The notes under the pieces are model-generated. The model searched no databases, was not told the DNA's origin, and saw only the letters and a program-made list of their open reading frames with translations. The position numbers and the translations under genes were made by a program. A DNA stretch of 64,000 bases from Arthrobacter castelli DSM 16402 (GTDB taxonomy: Bacteria > Actinomycetota > Actinomycetes > Actinomycetales > Micrococcaceae), in contig NZ_AUMN01000001.1 in NCBI RefSeq assembly GCF_000430705.1, positions 186,001 through 250,000 on the forward strand, read 5' to 3'. This document shows, one piece after another, positions 8,212-17,783 of the stretch; the first letter of the stretch is position 1, and each line of letters opens with the position of its first letter.

Positions 8212-9537
8212 ATGCGCGTACCAGAGCGAACCGGAAAAACCTTCATGAACTCCGCCCCGCAAGCACAGGCACCACCAGCGACCGAAGAGAACACACGCAG
8301 CCCGCTGGGCCGGTTCGGCCGGCTCCCCCAACTCGCCGGCGGCGGCTTCCTGCCGCTGGGATTGTTCGCCCGGCTGCCACTGGCGATGCTCACCGTGGGA
8401 GCACTGGCTCTGGTGCAGGCAGCCACCCAGTCCTACGCTATCGGCGGCTACGCGGCCGGCGCGGTGGGAATTGGGTCGGCAGCAGGCGCGCCGGTTTTCG
8501 GTTACCTCGCCGACAGGACCGGACAACGCCCGGTGCTGCTGGTGGCAGCCGCCGCCAACACCCTGGCCATCTGCGGGCTGATCGCCACGACGTATCTGGT
8601 ACCGGGTTCCGGAACAGGCTCGCTGCTGCTGATCCTCGCTTCGGCGCTGGTGATGGGAGCCACCTGCCCGCAGGTCGGTCCGCTCGCGAGGGTGCGGTGG
8701 ATGGCCCTGACTGACAGGGCCGGCGGGCAGCGTGACCTGGACACGGCCCTGTCTTACGAGAGCACTGCGGACGAACTCACCTTCGTACTGGGGCCAGCGC
8801 TGGTCGGCTTGCTGGCCAGCATCCTTGCACCTTGGCTGCCGCTGGCACTTGCAGCACTGATCACCATTACCCTGGTGTCGGCATTCGCCGTCCACCGCAC
8901 GCACCATGTCGTTGCCGCCATACCGCGGAAGACGGTCTCCGCCCACCGCAGCGACCCTGCGGCCCGGCAGCTTACCAACTGGTGGCCGATCAGTATTCCG
9001 GTGCTGGGCATGATCTGCATGGGCACATTCTTCGGCTCCACCCAGACCGCCCTCTTCGCCTTCGCCGGGGCCGGTTCGGGCACCGCGGCGGCAGGCGGCC
9101 TCCTGTATGCGGCGATGGGCCTGAGCTCGGCCGCCGCCGCGCTGTCCGTTGCGTACTGGCCAGTCACGTTTTCGCACCCGGCACGCTGGACCACAGCGGC
9201 CGCCGCCATGGTGGCGCTGACCCTGCTGCTGGTGCTGCCGCAGGCTGCCCCTGCCATGCTCTTGGCGCTGTTCGTGCTGGGCTTTTCCGTCGGACCGACT
9301 ATGGTGACGATTTTCAGCGTGGCCGGAGACATCGCTCCACGGAACCGGCTGGGAACCGTGATGACCCTGCTGGCCAGCGGCACGGTTGCCGGCACTGCGA
9401 TTGGCTCGGCCATTGGTGGCGGTATCGCCGAGCGTGCCGGTTATACGGCGGCGTTCGCAGTGCCGACGTCGGCCGCGGCACTACTGCTGGCGCTGGGAAT
9501 CATCACGATGATCACCCACCGCCGCCAGGTGCCGTAG
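8212..9537 (+). CDS. MFS transporter (12-TM drug/solute type)
   Basis: A roughly 441-residue major facilitator with about 12 hydrophobic helices. Helix 2-3 carries the loop YLADRTGQRPV, the DHA1-like motif A region. The N-terminal ~40 residues are hydrophilic. Upstream in-frame ATG at 8170 is possible, but the ATG at 8212 has GGAGGG 4 bases upstream and is preferred. It sits directly behind sbcC with no terminator between and convergent to iclR. The substrate cannot be inferred. Confidence 0.85.
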   Translation: MRVPERTGKTFMNSAPQAQAPPATEENTRSPLGRFGRLPQLAGGGFLPLGLFARLPLAMLTVGALALVQAATQSYAIGGYAAGAVGIGSAAGAPVFGYLADRTGQRPVLLVAAAANTLAICGLIATTYLVPGSGTGSLLLILASALVMGATCPQVGPLARVRWMALTDRAGGQRDLDTALSYESTADELTFVLGPALVGLLASILAPWLPLALAALITITLVSAFAVHRTHHVVAAIPRKTVSAHRSDPAARQLTNWWPISIPVLGMICMGTFFGSTQTALFAFAGAGSGTAAAGGLLYAAMGLSSAAAALSVAYWPVTFSHPARWTTAAAAMVALTLLLVLPQAAPAMLLALFVLGFSVGPTMVTIFSVAGDIAPRNRLGTVMTLLASGTVAGTAIGSAIGGGIAERAGYTAAFAVPTSAAALLLALGIITMITHRRQVP

Positions 9538-9554
9538 CTCGGTGCAGCTGTGAA

Positions 9555-10280
9555 TCAGTGCAGCTGAGCGGCGATTTCGGCGGCACTGGCGAGCAGCCGG
9601 GAGCCGATCGGGTCCGTGTCTCTCGTGCCTCGGATATAAATGACGGCGATGGCCGCCGGCAACTGTCCGGGAACCTGGATCGGCACGGCCACCGATGATA
9701 CGCCTGCTATCACTTCATCGTGGCTGACCGCGTAGCCCCGGCCGGCGGCCTCGACAGCCTCCTGTCGGTAGGGCAAGCCGGGCGCGATCTGGTTCCACTG
9801 GCCCTCAGTGAGCGCAGATTGGATGGCAATGCCCGGTGCTCCGGCGCTGAATTGGTGCCGCGTTCCCGGTCGCTGCGCCAGCGTGGTCTCGGAGTGGCGC
9901 GGCTCCACCGTCATCAGCGTGACACAGTCATGCCGGTCCCACTCGGCGATGAACGCCGTCATCTGCAGGCTGTTGGCGACGTCGGTCAGCTCAGGAAGAG
10001 CCGCCGTCTGCAGATCCCGCGAGACCCCCCGGGCCAGCGCGGCCAGGCCCGGTCCGGCCTGTACCAGCCCTCCTTCGGTGCGCATCAGCAGGGAATGATC
10101 CTCCAAGGTCCGCAGGATCCGGTAGGCAATGGAACGATGCACCCCCAAGGCCGATGACAGCTCTGCGATGCTCATCGGCGCCTGGGCGTCGGCGAGGATC
10201 TCCAAGGCCCGGATACCCCGCGAAAGCGTTTGGGAATGCTTCGAGCCGCGCGGACTCTGGACAGGTTCCACCGTTGTCAT
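9555..10280 (-). CDS. IclR-family transcriptional regulator
   Basis: A 241-residue regulator with an N-terminal helix-turn-helix (SRGIRALEILADAQAPMSIAELSSALGVHRSIAYRILRTLE region) and a C-terminal IclR effector domain. The frame continues upstream, but the ATG at 10280 has a perfect AGGAGG and is the clear start. It lies 34 bases downstream of mobA on the same strand. IclR proteins commonly control aromatic catabolism, so it probably senses 3-hydroxybenzoate or a product and controls mobA and the divergent transporter gene. That assignment is inference from position. Confidence 0.9.
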   Translation of the reverse strand: MTTVEPVQSPRGSKHSQTLSRGIRALEILADAQAPMSIAELSSALGVHRSIAYRILRTLEDHSLLMRTEGGLVQAGPGLAALARGVSRDLQTAALPELTDVANSLQMTAFIAEWDRHDCVTLMTVEPRHSETTLAQRPGTRHQFSAGAPGIAIQSALTEGQWNQIAPGLPYRQEAVEAAGRGYAVSHDEVIAGVSSVAVPIQVPGQLPAAIAVIYIRGTRDTDPIGSRLLASAAEIAAQLH

Positions 10281-10314
10281 AAGTACCTCCTGATGATCGT
10301 GGGCAATGACCCCG

Positions 10315-12240
10315 TCAGGAGGGGGTGGATCCGGCAGCTTGGCCCACGGCCGGGCGGGACTGCAGGATCGGCGCGAAGAAAGCGGCAAGCTCGTCGGTCG
10401 CGGTCAACGGCAGCACATGTGCGACATACTGATCCGGACGGACGACGACGACGGCGCCGTCGCGGCTGAGCCCCCGGGCATCGAAGATGTCGTCGTCGGG
10501 CAGAGCGCCGTAGACCTTTTCCAGGTTGGTGAGCTGGAAGGGGCCGACCTGCGGCTTGAACACCGTGGGGACGGCGTTAATGTCCACATTTGTGTGGTCC
10601 TGCTGGTAGACGACCTTCACATCGAACCACGCGTCGCGGTCGGCGTCGGAGGGAGTGGCCGCCAGCGGAGATTCCGCCGACGTGTCGAGCCATTCGGCGA
10701 AGTCCGCGGCACGGGAGGGAGCGCCGGCGGCGGGTTCGTCGGCGAAGACGTAGATGCGCCAGCGCCCGTCCGCCCTCGCCTGGTGGCCGATGTGCTTCGG
10801 GTTGGTGTCGCACACCCGCACCGCGGTGGCTGACTTGAAGCGCTTGCCGATCGGGAACCCGGTCGCCAGGTCCTGATGCGTCGGACCGGCGGTGAGCATG
10901 GACGGCGCGTACTCGGTCATGAATCCGGCCGGGAATTCGGCGGTGCGCACGTAGAAGTCCTCGAGTTCGGACGGATCGTCGAACTCTTCGGGCTTCATCG
11001 CCATCATTGTCGACCATTCCTTATCAAAGTCAATGAGATCCTTCGCGACCACCTGCCGCTCGGCGGAGTAGGTGGACAGCAGTGACTCGGGGGCACGGCC
11101 GTCGAGCACATGTCCGAGCTTCCAGCCCAGATTGAAGGCGTCCTGTATGGAGACGTTCATGCCCTGGCCGGCCTTGGCACTGTGGGTGTGGCAGGCGTCG
11201 CCGGCGATGAACACACGGGGAGTGCGGGTGCCGATGTCCTCCGGCAGCACATCGTCGAACCGGTCGGTCAGCCGGTGCCCCACCTCGTAGACGCTGTGCC
11301 ACGCGACGCTGCGGACATCGAGCGAATAGGGATGGATGATCGCATTGGCGTGGGCGATGATCTCGTCAATGGTCGTACTGCGGATGGCGCGCTTGTTATC
11401 CGCGTCCACTTCGCCGAGGTCGACATACATGCGGAATAGGTAGCCGCCTTCGCGCGGGATCAGCAGGATGGACCCGCCCGAGCCGGACTGGATGGCGCAC
11501 TTAGTGCGGATGTCGGGGAAGTCCGTGTTGGCCAGCACGTCCATCACGCCCCACGCGTGGTTGGCCTGGTTGCCCGCCATGGTGCAGCCGATCGACTCGC
11601 GGACCTTGCTGCGTGCACCGTCGCCACCGAGCACGTACTTGGCCCGGATGGTGCGCTGCTGCCCCTCGTTGTCGCCTGCCGTGCCGGCAAGCTGCACTGT
11701 GACCGGGTGATCGCCTTCGTCAGCGACCTCCAGTGACCGAAGCTCGTAGCCGAAGTCCGGCTTCATCCGGGCGGGGGAGTTGGCCATGAACTGGGCGAAG
11801 TGGTCCAGCACCCGGGCCTGATTCACAATCAGGTGCGGGAATTCGCTGATGTTGCCGGTCTCGTCGTCGACGGCGCGGCCGGAGCGGACGATCCTGGACG
11901 GGTCCTCGTCGTCGGGCTTCCAGAAGTTCATCTCGGTGATCCAGTACGCCTCTGCGGTGAGTTCGGCGGCGAAGTCGAACGCCTGGAATGTCTCCACGGA
12001 TCTGGCCTGGATGCCGTCGGCCTGGCCGATTTCCAGCCGTCCGCCGCGCCGATCGATGACGCGGGTCGTCACATTCGGGAACTGGGCGAGCTGGGCGGCG
12101 GTCACCATGCCGGCAGGTCCGGTGCCGACAATCAGCACATCAACCTCGTCGGGCAGGTCTTCGGGGCGGTCAATGCCGACGCCGGCCGCCGGCTCGACCT
12201 TCGGGTCGCCGGATACGTAACCGTGGTGGTGGAACTGCAC
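10315..12240 (-). CDS. mobA: 3-hydroxybenzoate 4-monooxygenase-like FAD hydroxylase
   Basis: A 641-residue class A flavin monooxygenase. Seen: an FAD-binding GTGPAG at residues 39-44, the second FAD motif RVFIAGDACHTHSAKAGQGMN, and a C-terminal thioredoxin-like domain typical of phenol/3-hydroxybenzoate hydroxylases. The N-terminus MQFHHHGYVSGDP and the length match MobA-type enzymes that turn 3-hydroxybenzoate into protocatechuate with NADPH and oxygen. A longer frame begins at 12318, but the GTG at 12240 has GAGGA upstream. iclR follows and an MHS-family transporter diverges. Phenol 2-monooxygenase is the main alternative. Confidence 0.82.
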   Translation of the reverse strand: MQFHHHGYVSGDPKVEPAAGVGIDRPEDLPDEVDVLIVGTGPAGMVTAAQLAQFPNVTTRVIDRRGGRLEIGQADGIQARSVETFQAFDFAAELTAEAYWITEMNFWKPDDEDPSRIVRSGRAVDDETGNISEFPHLIVNQARVLDHFAQFMANSPARMKPDFGYELRSLEVADEGDHPVTVQLAGTAGDNEGQQRTIRAKYVLGGDGARSKVRESIGCTMAGNQANHAWGVMDVLANTDFPDIRTKCAIQSGSGGSILLIPREGGYLFRMYVDLGEVDADNKRAIRSTTIDEIIAHANAIIHPYSLDVRSVAWHSVYEVGHRLTDRFDDVLPEDIGTRTPRVFIAGDACHTHSAKAGQGMNVSIQDAFNLGWKLGHVLDGRAPESLLSTYSAERQVVAKDLIDFDKEWSTMMAMKPEEFDDPSELEDFYVRTAEFPAGFMTEYAPSMLTAGPTHQDLATGFPIGKRFKSATAVRVCDTNPKHIGHQARADGRWRIYVFADEPAAGAPSRAADFAEWLDTSAESPLAATPSDADRDAWFDVKVVYQQDHTNVDINAVPTVFKPQVGPFQLTNLEKVYGALPDDDIFDARGLSRDGAVVVVRPDQYVAHVLPLTATDELAAFFAPILQSRPAVGQAAGSTPS

Positions 12241-12486
12241 GGGTTTTCCTCGCTTCGCTGTATCGCCTGTCGTGGGTGCGTGTTCGCTATTAGAATTCGT
12301 CTTTCTATTATTGAACAATCGCTGGTGAAGACTATACGATGCATATGATCTGGGTTACAAGCGCGCCCCGGGCTGTGCCTGAGTTCACCAGCATGTATTA
12401 TGTGCTGAGTCACACTGACTGACCGTTCTTTCAGTAATTCAGTTGGTTGTGAAGACCATTCTGCTCCCCAATCAATGGAGTTTTCC
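12241..12486. promoter_or_regulatory. Divergent promoter region of mobA and the MHS transporter
   Basis: A 246-bp, locally AT-rich spacer between two divergently transcribed genes. It is the only place for the promoters of both units and probably for the IclR operator. No clean palindrome could be singled out by eye, so no operator is assigned. Confidence 0.6.
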
Positions 12487-13824
12487 ATGTCATCGTCATC
12501 CGCCGTCGGGGGACGGCAGCGCATGTCGGCAGAGGACCGCAAGGTCGTTGCCGGAACAATGGTCGGTACCACCATCGAGTGGTACGACTTCTTCATCTAC
12601 GCCCAGGCTGCCGGGCTTATCTTTGCCAGCATCTACTTCAAACCCCTGGAGGAATACGGGCTCGCCCAGCTGGTGTCCTGGGCCTCTCTAGGTATCAGCT
12701 TCTTCTTCCGCCCGCTGGGTGCGGTCGTGGGCGGCCACCTCGGCGACCGCATCGGCCGGAAGGCGACGCTGGTGCTGACCCTGGTCATGATGGGATCGGC
12801 GACCGCGCTGATCGGCCTGATTCCCACCTACGGGCAAATCGGTCTTGCCGCTCCGATTCTGTTGATCGTGCTGCGCATCATTCAGGGCTTCTCCGCCGGC
12901 GGCGAGTGGGGCGGCGCCGCCCTGATGGCCGTCGAGCACGCACCGTTGAAGAAACGCGGATTCTGGGGCGCCTACCCGCAAATCGGGGTGCCGGTGGGCA
13001 TGATTCTGGCGACGCTGGTGATCCTGCTGCTTCGCGGGGCCCTGACCCAGGAGCAGTTCCTGGCCTGGGGCTGGAGGATCCCGTTCCTGTTCTCCGTCGT
13101 GCTGATCGTGATCGGGTACATCATCCGGTCCCGGGTGGCGGAAAGCCCGGTGTTCAAGGAGATGCAGGAGCGCAAGAAGGAGTCCTCGGCTCCTCTGGGG
13201 CAACTGTTCCGCCAGCACAAGAGGCCGCTTTTGCTCACGGCGCTGATCTTCATCGCCAACAATGCCGCCGGCTATCTGTTGATCGCCTACTTCTCGACCT
13301 ATGCGCAGCGCGAAGTCGGGATGGAGCCGACGTCGGTGCTGGCCGCCACCCTCGTCGGAGCCTTTAGCTGGCTGGTCTTCACCATGTACGGCGGGGTGCT
13401 CTCGGACAGGATCGGCCGGGTGCGGTGCCAGCAGATTGGTTACGGAATCATCTTCGTGTGGATGATCCCGCTGTTCCTGATGATCGACGCGAACAACATC
13501 TGGCTGTACGCGCTGGCCCTGATCGTGCTGGCTGCGGGCCTGGGCATATCGTACGGTCCGATGTCGGCAATGTTCGCCGAACTCTTCCCGGTGGGCGTGC
13601 GCTATTCGGGAATATCGATCGGCTATGCCATGGGTGCCGTCTTCGGCGGGGCATTTGCGCCACTGATCGCCGATGCGCTGCTGGGCACCACCGGCTGGTC
13701 CGGCTCCATCGCGCTCTACATTATGGTCCTGGCGCTCATCTCCGGGATCGCCGCCATGGTGGCGGGGGAGACAAAGGGCAACAACCTGCGGGTGGAGGAA
13801 GTCCACCCGCACGCCGGGCGCTAA
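12487..13824 (+). CDS. MFS transporter, metabolite:H+ symporter (MHS) family; probable aromatic acid uptake
   Basis: A 445-residue 12-TM symporter. The N-terminus VAGTMVGTTIEWYDFFIYA and the motif GGHLGDRIGRKATL are typical of the MHS family (shikimate, proline/betaine and aromatic acid carriers). The ATG at 12487 has GGAG 6 bases upstream; the ATG at 12475 does not. It is divergent from the mobA gene, and the pairing suggests 3-hydroxybenzoate as substrate. The family is clear; the substrate is inference. Confidence 0.85.
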   Translation: MSSSSAVGGRQRMSAEDRKVVAGTMVGTTIEWYDFFIYAQAAGLIFASIYFKPLEEYGLAQLVSWASLGISFFFRPLGAVVGGHLGDRIGRKATLVLTLVMMGSATALIGLIPTYGQIGLAAPILLIVLRIIQGFSAGGEWGGAALMAVEHAPLKKRGFWGAYPQIGVPVGMILATLVILLLRGALTQEQFLAWGWRIPFLFSVVLIVIGYIIRSRVAESPVFKEMQERKKESSAPLGQLFRQHKRPLLLTALIFIANNAAGYLLIAYFSTYAQREVGMEPTSVLAATLVGAFSWLVFTMYGGVLSDRIGRVRCQQIGYGIIFVWMIPLFLMIDANNIWLYALALIVLAAGLGISYGPMSAMFAELFPVGVRYSGISIGYAMGAVFGGAFAPLIADALLGTTGWSGSIALYIMVLALISGIAAMVAGETKGNNLRVEEVHPHAGR

Positions 13825-13863
13825 GCCGTTCCACCCACGTGCCGGGTGCGTGACTTTGGGCTG

Positions 13864-13879
13864 TACCCCGGACGGGGTA
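13864..13879. promoter_or_regulatory. Inverted repeat overlapping the promoter of the 14-TM exporter
   Basis: TACCCCG and CGGGGTA form perfect 7-bp arms separated by GA. The right arm overlaps a -10-like TAGAAA (13878-13883) that sits 7 bases before the GTG start at 13891. A repressor site is plausible; the binding protein is unknown. Confidence 0.5.
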
Positions 13880-13890
13880 GAAATAGACAC

Positions 13891-15348
13891 GTGAGCATCG
13901 ACGATAATCCGGCCCCAGGAACGCAGCACCCGGCACGCTGGCGGGTGCTTTCTGTTCTGCTGGTGACTATCTTCATGTCGCTGGTTGGAGTGAGCATCGT
14001 CAATGTTGCGCTCCCGTCGATCCAGGAAGGACTTGGAGCAAGCCGTTCGGACATCCAATGGGTGTTGTCCGGGTACGCCTTGACCTTCGGCATCGTGCTG
14101 GTGGCAGCCGGACGCGCGGGCGATATTTTCGGCCGGGGACCGATCTTTATTGCAGGTGTCGTAATATTCACCGTCTCTTCGGTCGCTGCGGGGCTGGCAC
14201 CCGACCCGGTGTCGTTGAACATTGCCCGCTTCGTTCAGGGCATTGGATCCGGACTGCTCAACCCGCAGGCAATCGGAATGATCCAGCACTATTTCCAGGG
14301 CGTGGAGCGGGGTAAGGCATTTGGCTATTTCGGCACCGTCGTGGGCTTGTCAGTGGCGGTCGGCCCGCTGCTGGGAGGTTTGCTGATCGAACTCGGCGGA
14401 CCGGAGAACGGATGGCGCTGGACCTTCCTGGTCAATCTTCCCGTTGGCATCACCGCCGTGGTCCTCGCACTGCGCTGGTTCCCCCGGCCGCTGCGGAACC
14501 GGCGTACACCGGATGCGGCACGATTGCGTTCGAAGGACTTCGATCCCATTGGCGCATTGCTGTTGGGCCTGGCGGTGCTGACGGTGCTGCTGCCATTCGT
14601 GGAAACCCGGGGATCAGCGTGGGTGTGGGCGCTGTTGCCGGTCAGCGCAATGCTCGTCGTGTTGTGGATGCTATGGGAGCGTCGCTATAAGGCGTCCGGG
14701 TACAGCCCCATGGTCGACCTGGCGATCTTCCGGACGTCCAGCTTCACCAACGGCGCCTTATTGATCAGCCTGTACTTCACCGGTATGACGAGCATTTTCG
14801 TCCTGGTTGCCTTGTATATGCAGCAGGGGCAGGGATACTCCGCGCTGGCCGCCGGGACAGTGGGACTTCCCAGTGCCATCCTGGGGGCTGTCGCGGCCAA
14901 CTGGGGAGGAAGGGTTGTACTGCGTTACGGACGCACGCTGGTGATCGCCGGCATGCTGTGCGCCTTGGCCGGTCTGGCGCTGAGCATACTGGTCATCCAG
15001 CTGTCTGCTGCCGGCATGGCAAGTGAGTGGTGGCTGTTGGCGAGCCTCGGTCTGGTGGGTGTCGGCCAGGGGGCAGTGGTGACCCCCAACCAGACGTTGA
15101 CGCTCGCTGAGGTGCCGCTGCAATATGCGGGAAGCTCCGGCGGCATCATGCAGACCGGCCAACGTATCGGGACCTCCGTCGGCATCGCCATGATCACCGC
15201 GGTGGCTTTCGCCGTGCTGGGCATGAGTAATTGGGCTGCGGCAATCACGGCCGGGTTCGTCGTCATCGGCCTGATCATCCTGCTGGCCCTGGCGGTGGCT
15301 TTCCATGACCTGCACCGCAGGCAGCGGCACAACGCGGCGGTGGTCTAA
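13891..15348 (+). CDS. DHA2-family (EmrB/QacA-like) MFS exporter
   Basis: A 485-residue, 14-TM proton-driven exporter. LLVTIFMSLVGVSIVNVALP in helix 1 and WVLSGYALTFGIVLVAAGRA with the loop GDIFGRGP are the family's marks. The frame is open to 13846 but the GTG at 13891 lies 7 bases after a -10-like TAGAAA, fitting a leaderless start. Its TAA overlaps the ATG of the next gene by one base (TAATG), so the two small membrane genes behind it are probably co-expressed. Substrate unknown. Confidence 0.85.
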   Translation: MSIDDNPAPGTQHPARWRVLSVLLVTIFMSLVGVSIVNVALPSIQEGLGASRSDIQWVLSGYALTFGIVLVAAGRAGDIFGRGPIFIAGVVIFTVSSVAAGLAPDPVSLNIARFVQGIGSGLLNPQAIGMIQHYFQGVERGKAFGYFGTVVGLSVAVGPLLGGLLIELGGPENGWRWTFLVNLPVGITAVVLALRWFPRPLRNRRTPDAARLRSKDFDPIGALLLGLAVLTVLLPFVETRGSAWVWALLPVSAMLVVLWMLWERRYKASGYSPMVDLAIFRTSSFTNGALLISLYFTGMTSIFVLVALYMQQGQGYSALAAGTVGLPSAILGAVAANWGGRVVLRYGRTLVIAGMLCALAGLALSILVIQLSAAGMASEWWLLASLGLVGVGQGAVVTPNQTLTLAEVPLQYAGSSGGIMQTGQRIGTSVGIAMITAVAFAVLGMSNWAAAITAGFVVIGLIILLALAVAFHDLHRRQRHNAAVV

Positions 15349-15812
15349 TGGAACGTCCGACCCGATGGCACCGGGTATCCATTCTGGTGGCGTTCCTGCC
15401 GGTGGCTGCGGCCGCGGCAGTGGGAGTATTCGCAGATTTCCTGCTGCAATCCTCCGGCGGGGCGGCCTTGCTGGCCGGGCTGGCCTGTGTGTTGGTCGTT
15501 GCGCTGATTGTGCTGGATGTGCCTGCCGCGATAGACGCCGTCGAAGGCAATACTTTCAGCGAGCTGCTGCGCCAGGGCGGCCGTCAGATGGCCGTCATAC
15601 CGTGGACGCTCGGTATCTTTGCCGGCCGCTGGTTCCACCCGTTCGACGGTCTCGACGTGCTCGGCGCTGACGGGAAGGTGGTGCTGCTGGCGGTGACGTT
15701 CGTGGTGGTGGTTGGCACTCACCTCTGCCGGCAATATATCCGCCCCGTCCCGTCCTGGCTGATCGTGGTCGGCGGGCTGATCTCCGGCGCCCTGTTGTGG
15801 CCGGTCGGGTGA
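15348..15812 (+). CDS. Small integral membrane protein (paralogue 1)
   Basis: A 154-residue protein with about four hydrophobic helices and no recognised catalytic motif. Mid-protein ELLRQGGRQ, a Trp-Gly-rich helix GIFAGRWFHP, and the final GGLISGALLWPVG align with the next gene (ELLRATAVA, GLLIGHWYGP, GAVAGAVLWPV). The two are therefore paralogues. It is translationally coupled to the DHA2 exporter and could be an accessory membrane factor. I do not recognise the family. Confidence 0.7.
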   Translation: MERPTRWHRVSILVAFLPVAAAAAVGVFADFLLQSSGGAALLAGLACVLVVALIVLDVPAAIDAVEGNTFSELLRQGGRQMAVIPWTLGIFAGRWFHPFDGLDVLGADGKVVLLAVTFVVVVGTHLCRQYIRPVPSWLIVVGGLISGALLWPVG

Positions 15813-15822
15813 AGGGGGACCC

Positions 15823-16215
15823 ATGGCAATGACACGGGCTACGATGACGACGATCGGCCTTGCCCTGGGGCCGCTGCTGTTGCTGCTGCTGGACGTCATC
15901 GTCACCCAAACCATTCCCGGAGGCGTGTTCAATGACTTTTTTGAGCTGCTCCGTGCCACCGCAGTGGCTGCCTGGCCGGTGGGACTGCTGATTGGTCACT
16001 GGTACGGACCTCGCAGCCTGACGAGGCTGGTGCCCAGTCCCTTGAGGTACATCATCCTGATTGGCGGGTCGCTGGCGGTGATGGGATTGTCGCTGTTGTT
16101 CCTCGGAACGCCGGGAGCTTCGGACATCGTATCCACGGCGGCTCTGTGCACGGGAGCAGTGGCCGGAGCAGTGCTGTGGCCTGTCCAGGACCCGTCCCGC
16201 AGGGACGGTCAATGA
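15823..16215 (+). CDS. Small integral membrane protein (paralogue 2)
   Basis: A 130-residue protein with about four hydrophobic helices, related to the preceding gene through ELLR, GxWxxP and the C-terminal LWPV block. A possible ribosome site (GGGGGACCC) precedes the ATG by a few bases and the gene starts 10 bases after its paralogue. The pair plus the DHA2 exporter form a likely three-gene operon. Function unknown. Confidence 0.7.
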   Translation: MAMTRATMTTIGLALGPLLLLLLDVIVTQTIPGGVFNDFFELLRATAVAAWPVGLLIGHWYGPRSLTRLVPSPLRYIILIGGSLAVMGLSLLFLGTPGASDIVSTAALCTGAVAGAVLWPVQDPSRRDGQ

Positions 16216-16249
16216 TGCAGGCGGGCCGCAGAATCCGGGTAACCCGAGG

Positions 16250-17188
16250 TCAGGTGCTGATGACCTCACGCGCGGTGCCCGGTCTTCCGGCTCGTGCAGT
16301 GGAGGCGTTGGCGGGCGCACAGGACAGGACTGCGAGCACCAAGGCGATAACGCCCAATCCGACCCAGCCAATGGTGGTGAGGCGTTCGCCAACGATGGTC
16401 ACTGCAAGGATCGCGGCGATAGCGGGTTCACTCATGGTGATAGTCGTGGCGGTGCTGGCAGTGATACGCGTCAACCCGTAGCCGAACAGAAGGTACCCCA
16501 GAAACATCGGAATCAGAGCCATGTACACCGAGACCATAAACGCATCGGAAGTGACGGTCAGTTGTGCACCTTTGAGGAGGAGGACCGGAAGCAGCAGGAG
16601 GGCACCCGTGCCGAACACTGCGCCCATTGAGGCAGCCCGGCCGATGCCTCGATTCATCAGGCGATGGGCTGCCCACGAGTAGCCGGCATAGCTGGTTCCG
16701 GCGACGAGGCCGAGGATGATTCCACCAATAGTCGACCCGAAATCGCCAGTGGCGAAGGTCATCTTCGAATAGCAGAGAAGGGCACTGCCGACGATCCCGA
16801 GGGCGACGGCGATCAACCACCACCGGCTGAGCGGGACGTGCTGCACACATCGTTCCAAGACCCCTGACGCAAGCGGGGCTGAGGCGAGCGACACCACTGT
16901 GCCGACCGCCACGCCGGCCAGATGCATCGAGCTGTAAAACGTGAGTGGGTAAATCGCCACCGCTAACCCGCCGGAACAGACCAACGGCAGGTTGGCACGC
17001 AGTTGTCCGCCGGCCCGGCGCAATGCCGGGAGAGCGACGAGTGCCTGCAGGGCGCCTCCGACGCCCAAGGCGGCGGCTCCGATCGCCAATGGTCCAGCCT
17101 CGGGAGCGAAACTGGCGGCGGTGCCAGTAGTGCCCCACAAAATCGAAGCGACTGTGATCGCACCGATGGCGATCAACTGTTGCCTCAC
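16250..17188 (-). CDS. EamA-family (DMT) transporter
   Basis: A 312-residue protein with ten predicted helices arranged as two EamA repeats. ILWGTTGTAA in helix 1 and TITMSEPAIAAILAVTIVGERLTTIGWVG in helices 9-10 are the usual EamA marks. Such proteins export amino acids or other metabolites. It is translationally coupled (ATGA) to the upstream tetR gene, so it is probably under that regulator's control. Substrate unknown. Confidence 0.9.
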   Translation of the reverse strand: MRQQLIAIGAITVASILWGTTGTAASFAPEAGPLAIGAAALGVGGALQALVALPALRRAGGQLRANLPLVCSGGLAVAIYPLTFYSSMHLAGVAVGTVVSLASAPLASGVLERCVQHVPLSRWWLIAVALGIVGSALLCYSKMTFATGDFGSTIGGIILGLVAGTSYAGYSWAAHRLMNRGIGRAASMGAVFGTGALLLLPVLLLKGAQLTVTSDAFMVSVYMALIPMFLGYLLFGYGLTRITASTATTITMSEPAIAAILAVTIVGERLTTIGWVGLGVIALVLAVLSCAPANASTARAGRPGTAREVIST

Positions 17189-17766
17189 GCAGCATCCACC
17201 AGCGAGGTGGCAATCATCCGGGCGCGCATTAGCCGCTGTGACGATCCTTCAAGACCGGCACGGGACACCGCCCCTTCGAGGAGGAAGGCCATCTGCTCGG
17301 CAAGAACCGCGGCCTCCCGGTTGCCAAGGAGCCCGGCCAGATGATCGGTCAGGATCGCCTCGACCACTTCCTTGTGTTGACGAACAGCCACGCGCCCCGC
17401 CGCACCAACAGGCAGTTCAGCAGCGGCGTTGAGCAGCCCACAGCCGCGAAACCCGTGGGTGTGAGCCTTTTCAGCATGATCGATGTATGCGTCAAACACC
17501 GCCTGCACTCGGTCGCGGGCGGTCTGCGCGGCCGTCAGGCGCCGCTCATATAGCTCCATCCATTCCTGATGCCGGGCTTGGATGTAGGCCAGCATCAAGT
17601 CGTCCTTGGACGTGAAATTGTTGTACAGGCTCTTCCGTGCCACGCCGGCCCTCGCAGTGATCGCATCGATGCCCGTGCCCACCATCCCGTGGGCATAGAA
17701 CAAGTCCGCAGCGGCCTCCAGCAGCCGTTCACGCGCCGGACGCTCCCGACTGATTACTTCATCCAT
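17185..17766 (-). CDS. TetR-family repressor
   Basis: A 193-residue regulator. The N-terminal helix-turn-helix region (residues ~10-55) reads AADLFYAHGMVGTGIDAITA then RAGVARKSLYNNFTSKDDLM, the TetR signature. The C-terminus is a helical ligand domain. The open frame extends to 17823, but that would place the perfect operator-like palindrome (17784-17805) inside the gene; starts at 17766 or 17778 are therefore preferred. It forms an operon with the EamA transporter and likely represses it. Confidence 0.88.
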   Translation of the reverse strand: MDEVISRERPARERLLEAAADLFYAHGMVGTGIDAITARAGVARKSLYNNFTSKDDLMLAYIQARHQEWMELYERRLTAAQTARDRVQAVFDAYIDHAEKAHTHGFRGCGLLNAAAELPVGAAGRVAVRQHKEVVEAILTDHLAGLLGNREAAVLAEQMAFLLEGAVSRAGLEGSSQRLMRARMIATSLVDAA

Positions 17767-17783
17767 CGAACACCTCATACTTG

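Noticed and set aside
12688-14289. 533-codon minus-strand frame across the MHS and DHA2 transporters
   Set aside because: It spans two genes with strong family motifs on the other strand and consists of His/Arg/Gln-rich antisense sequence.
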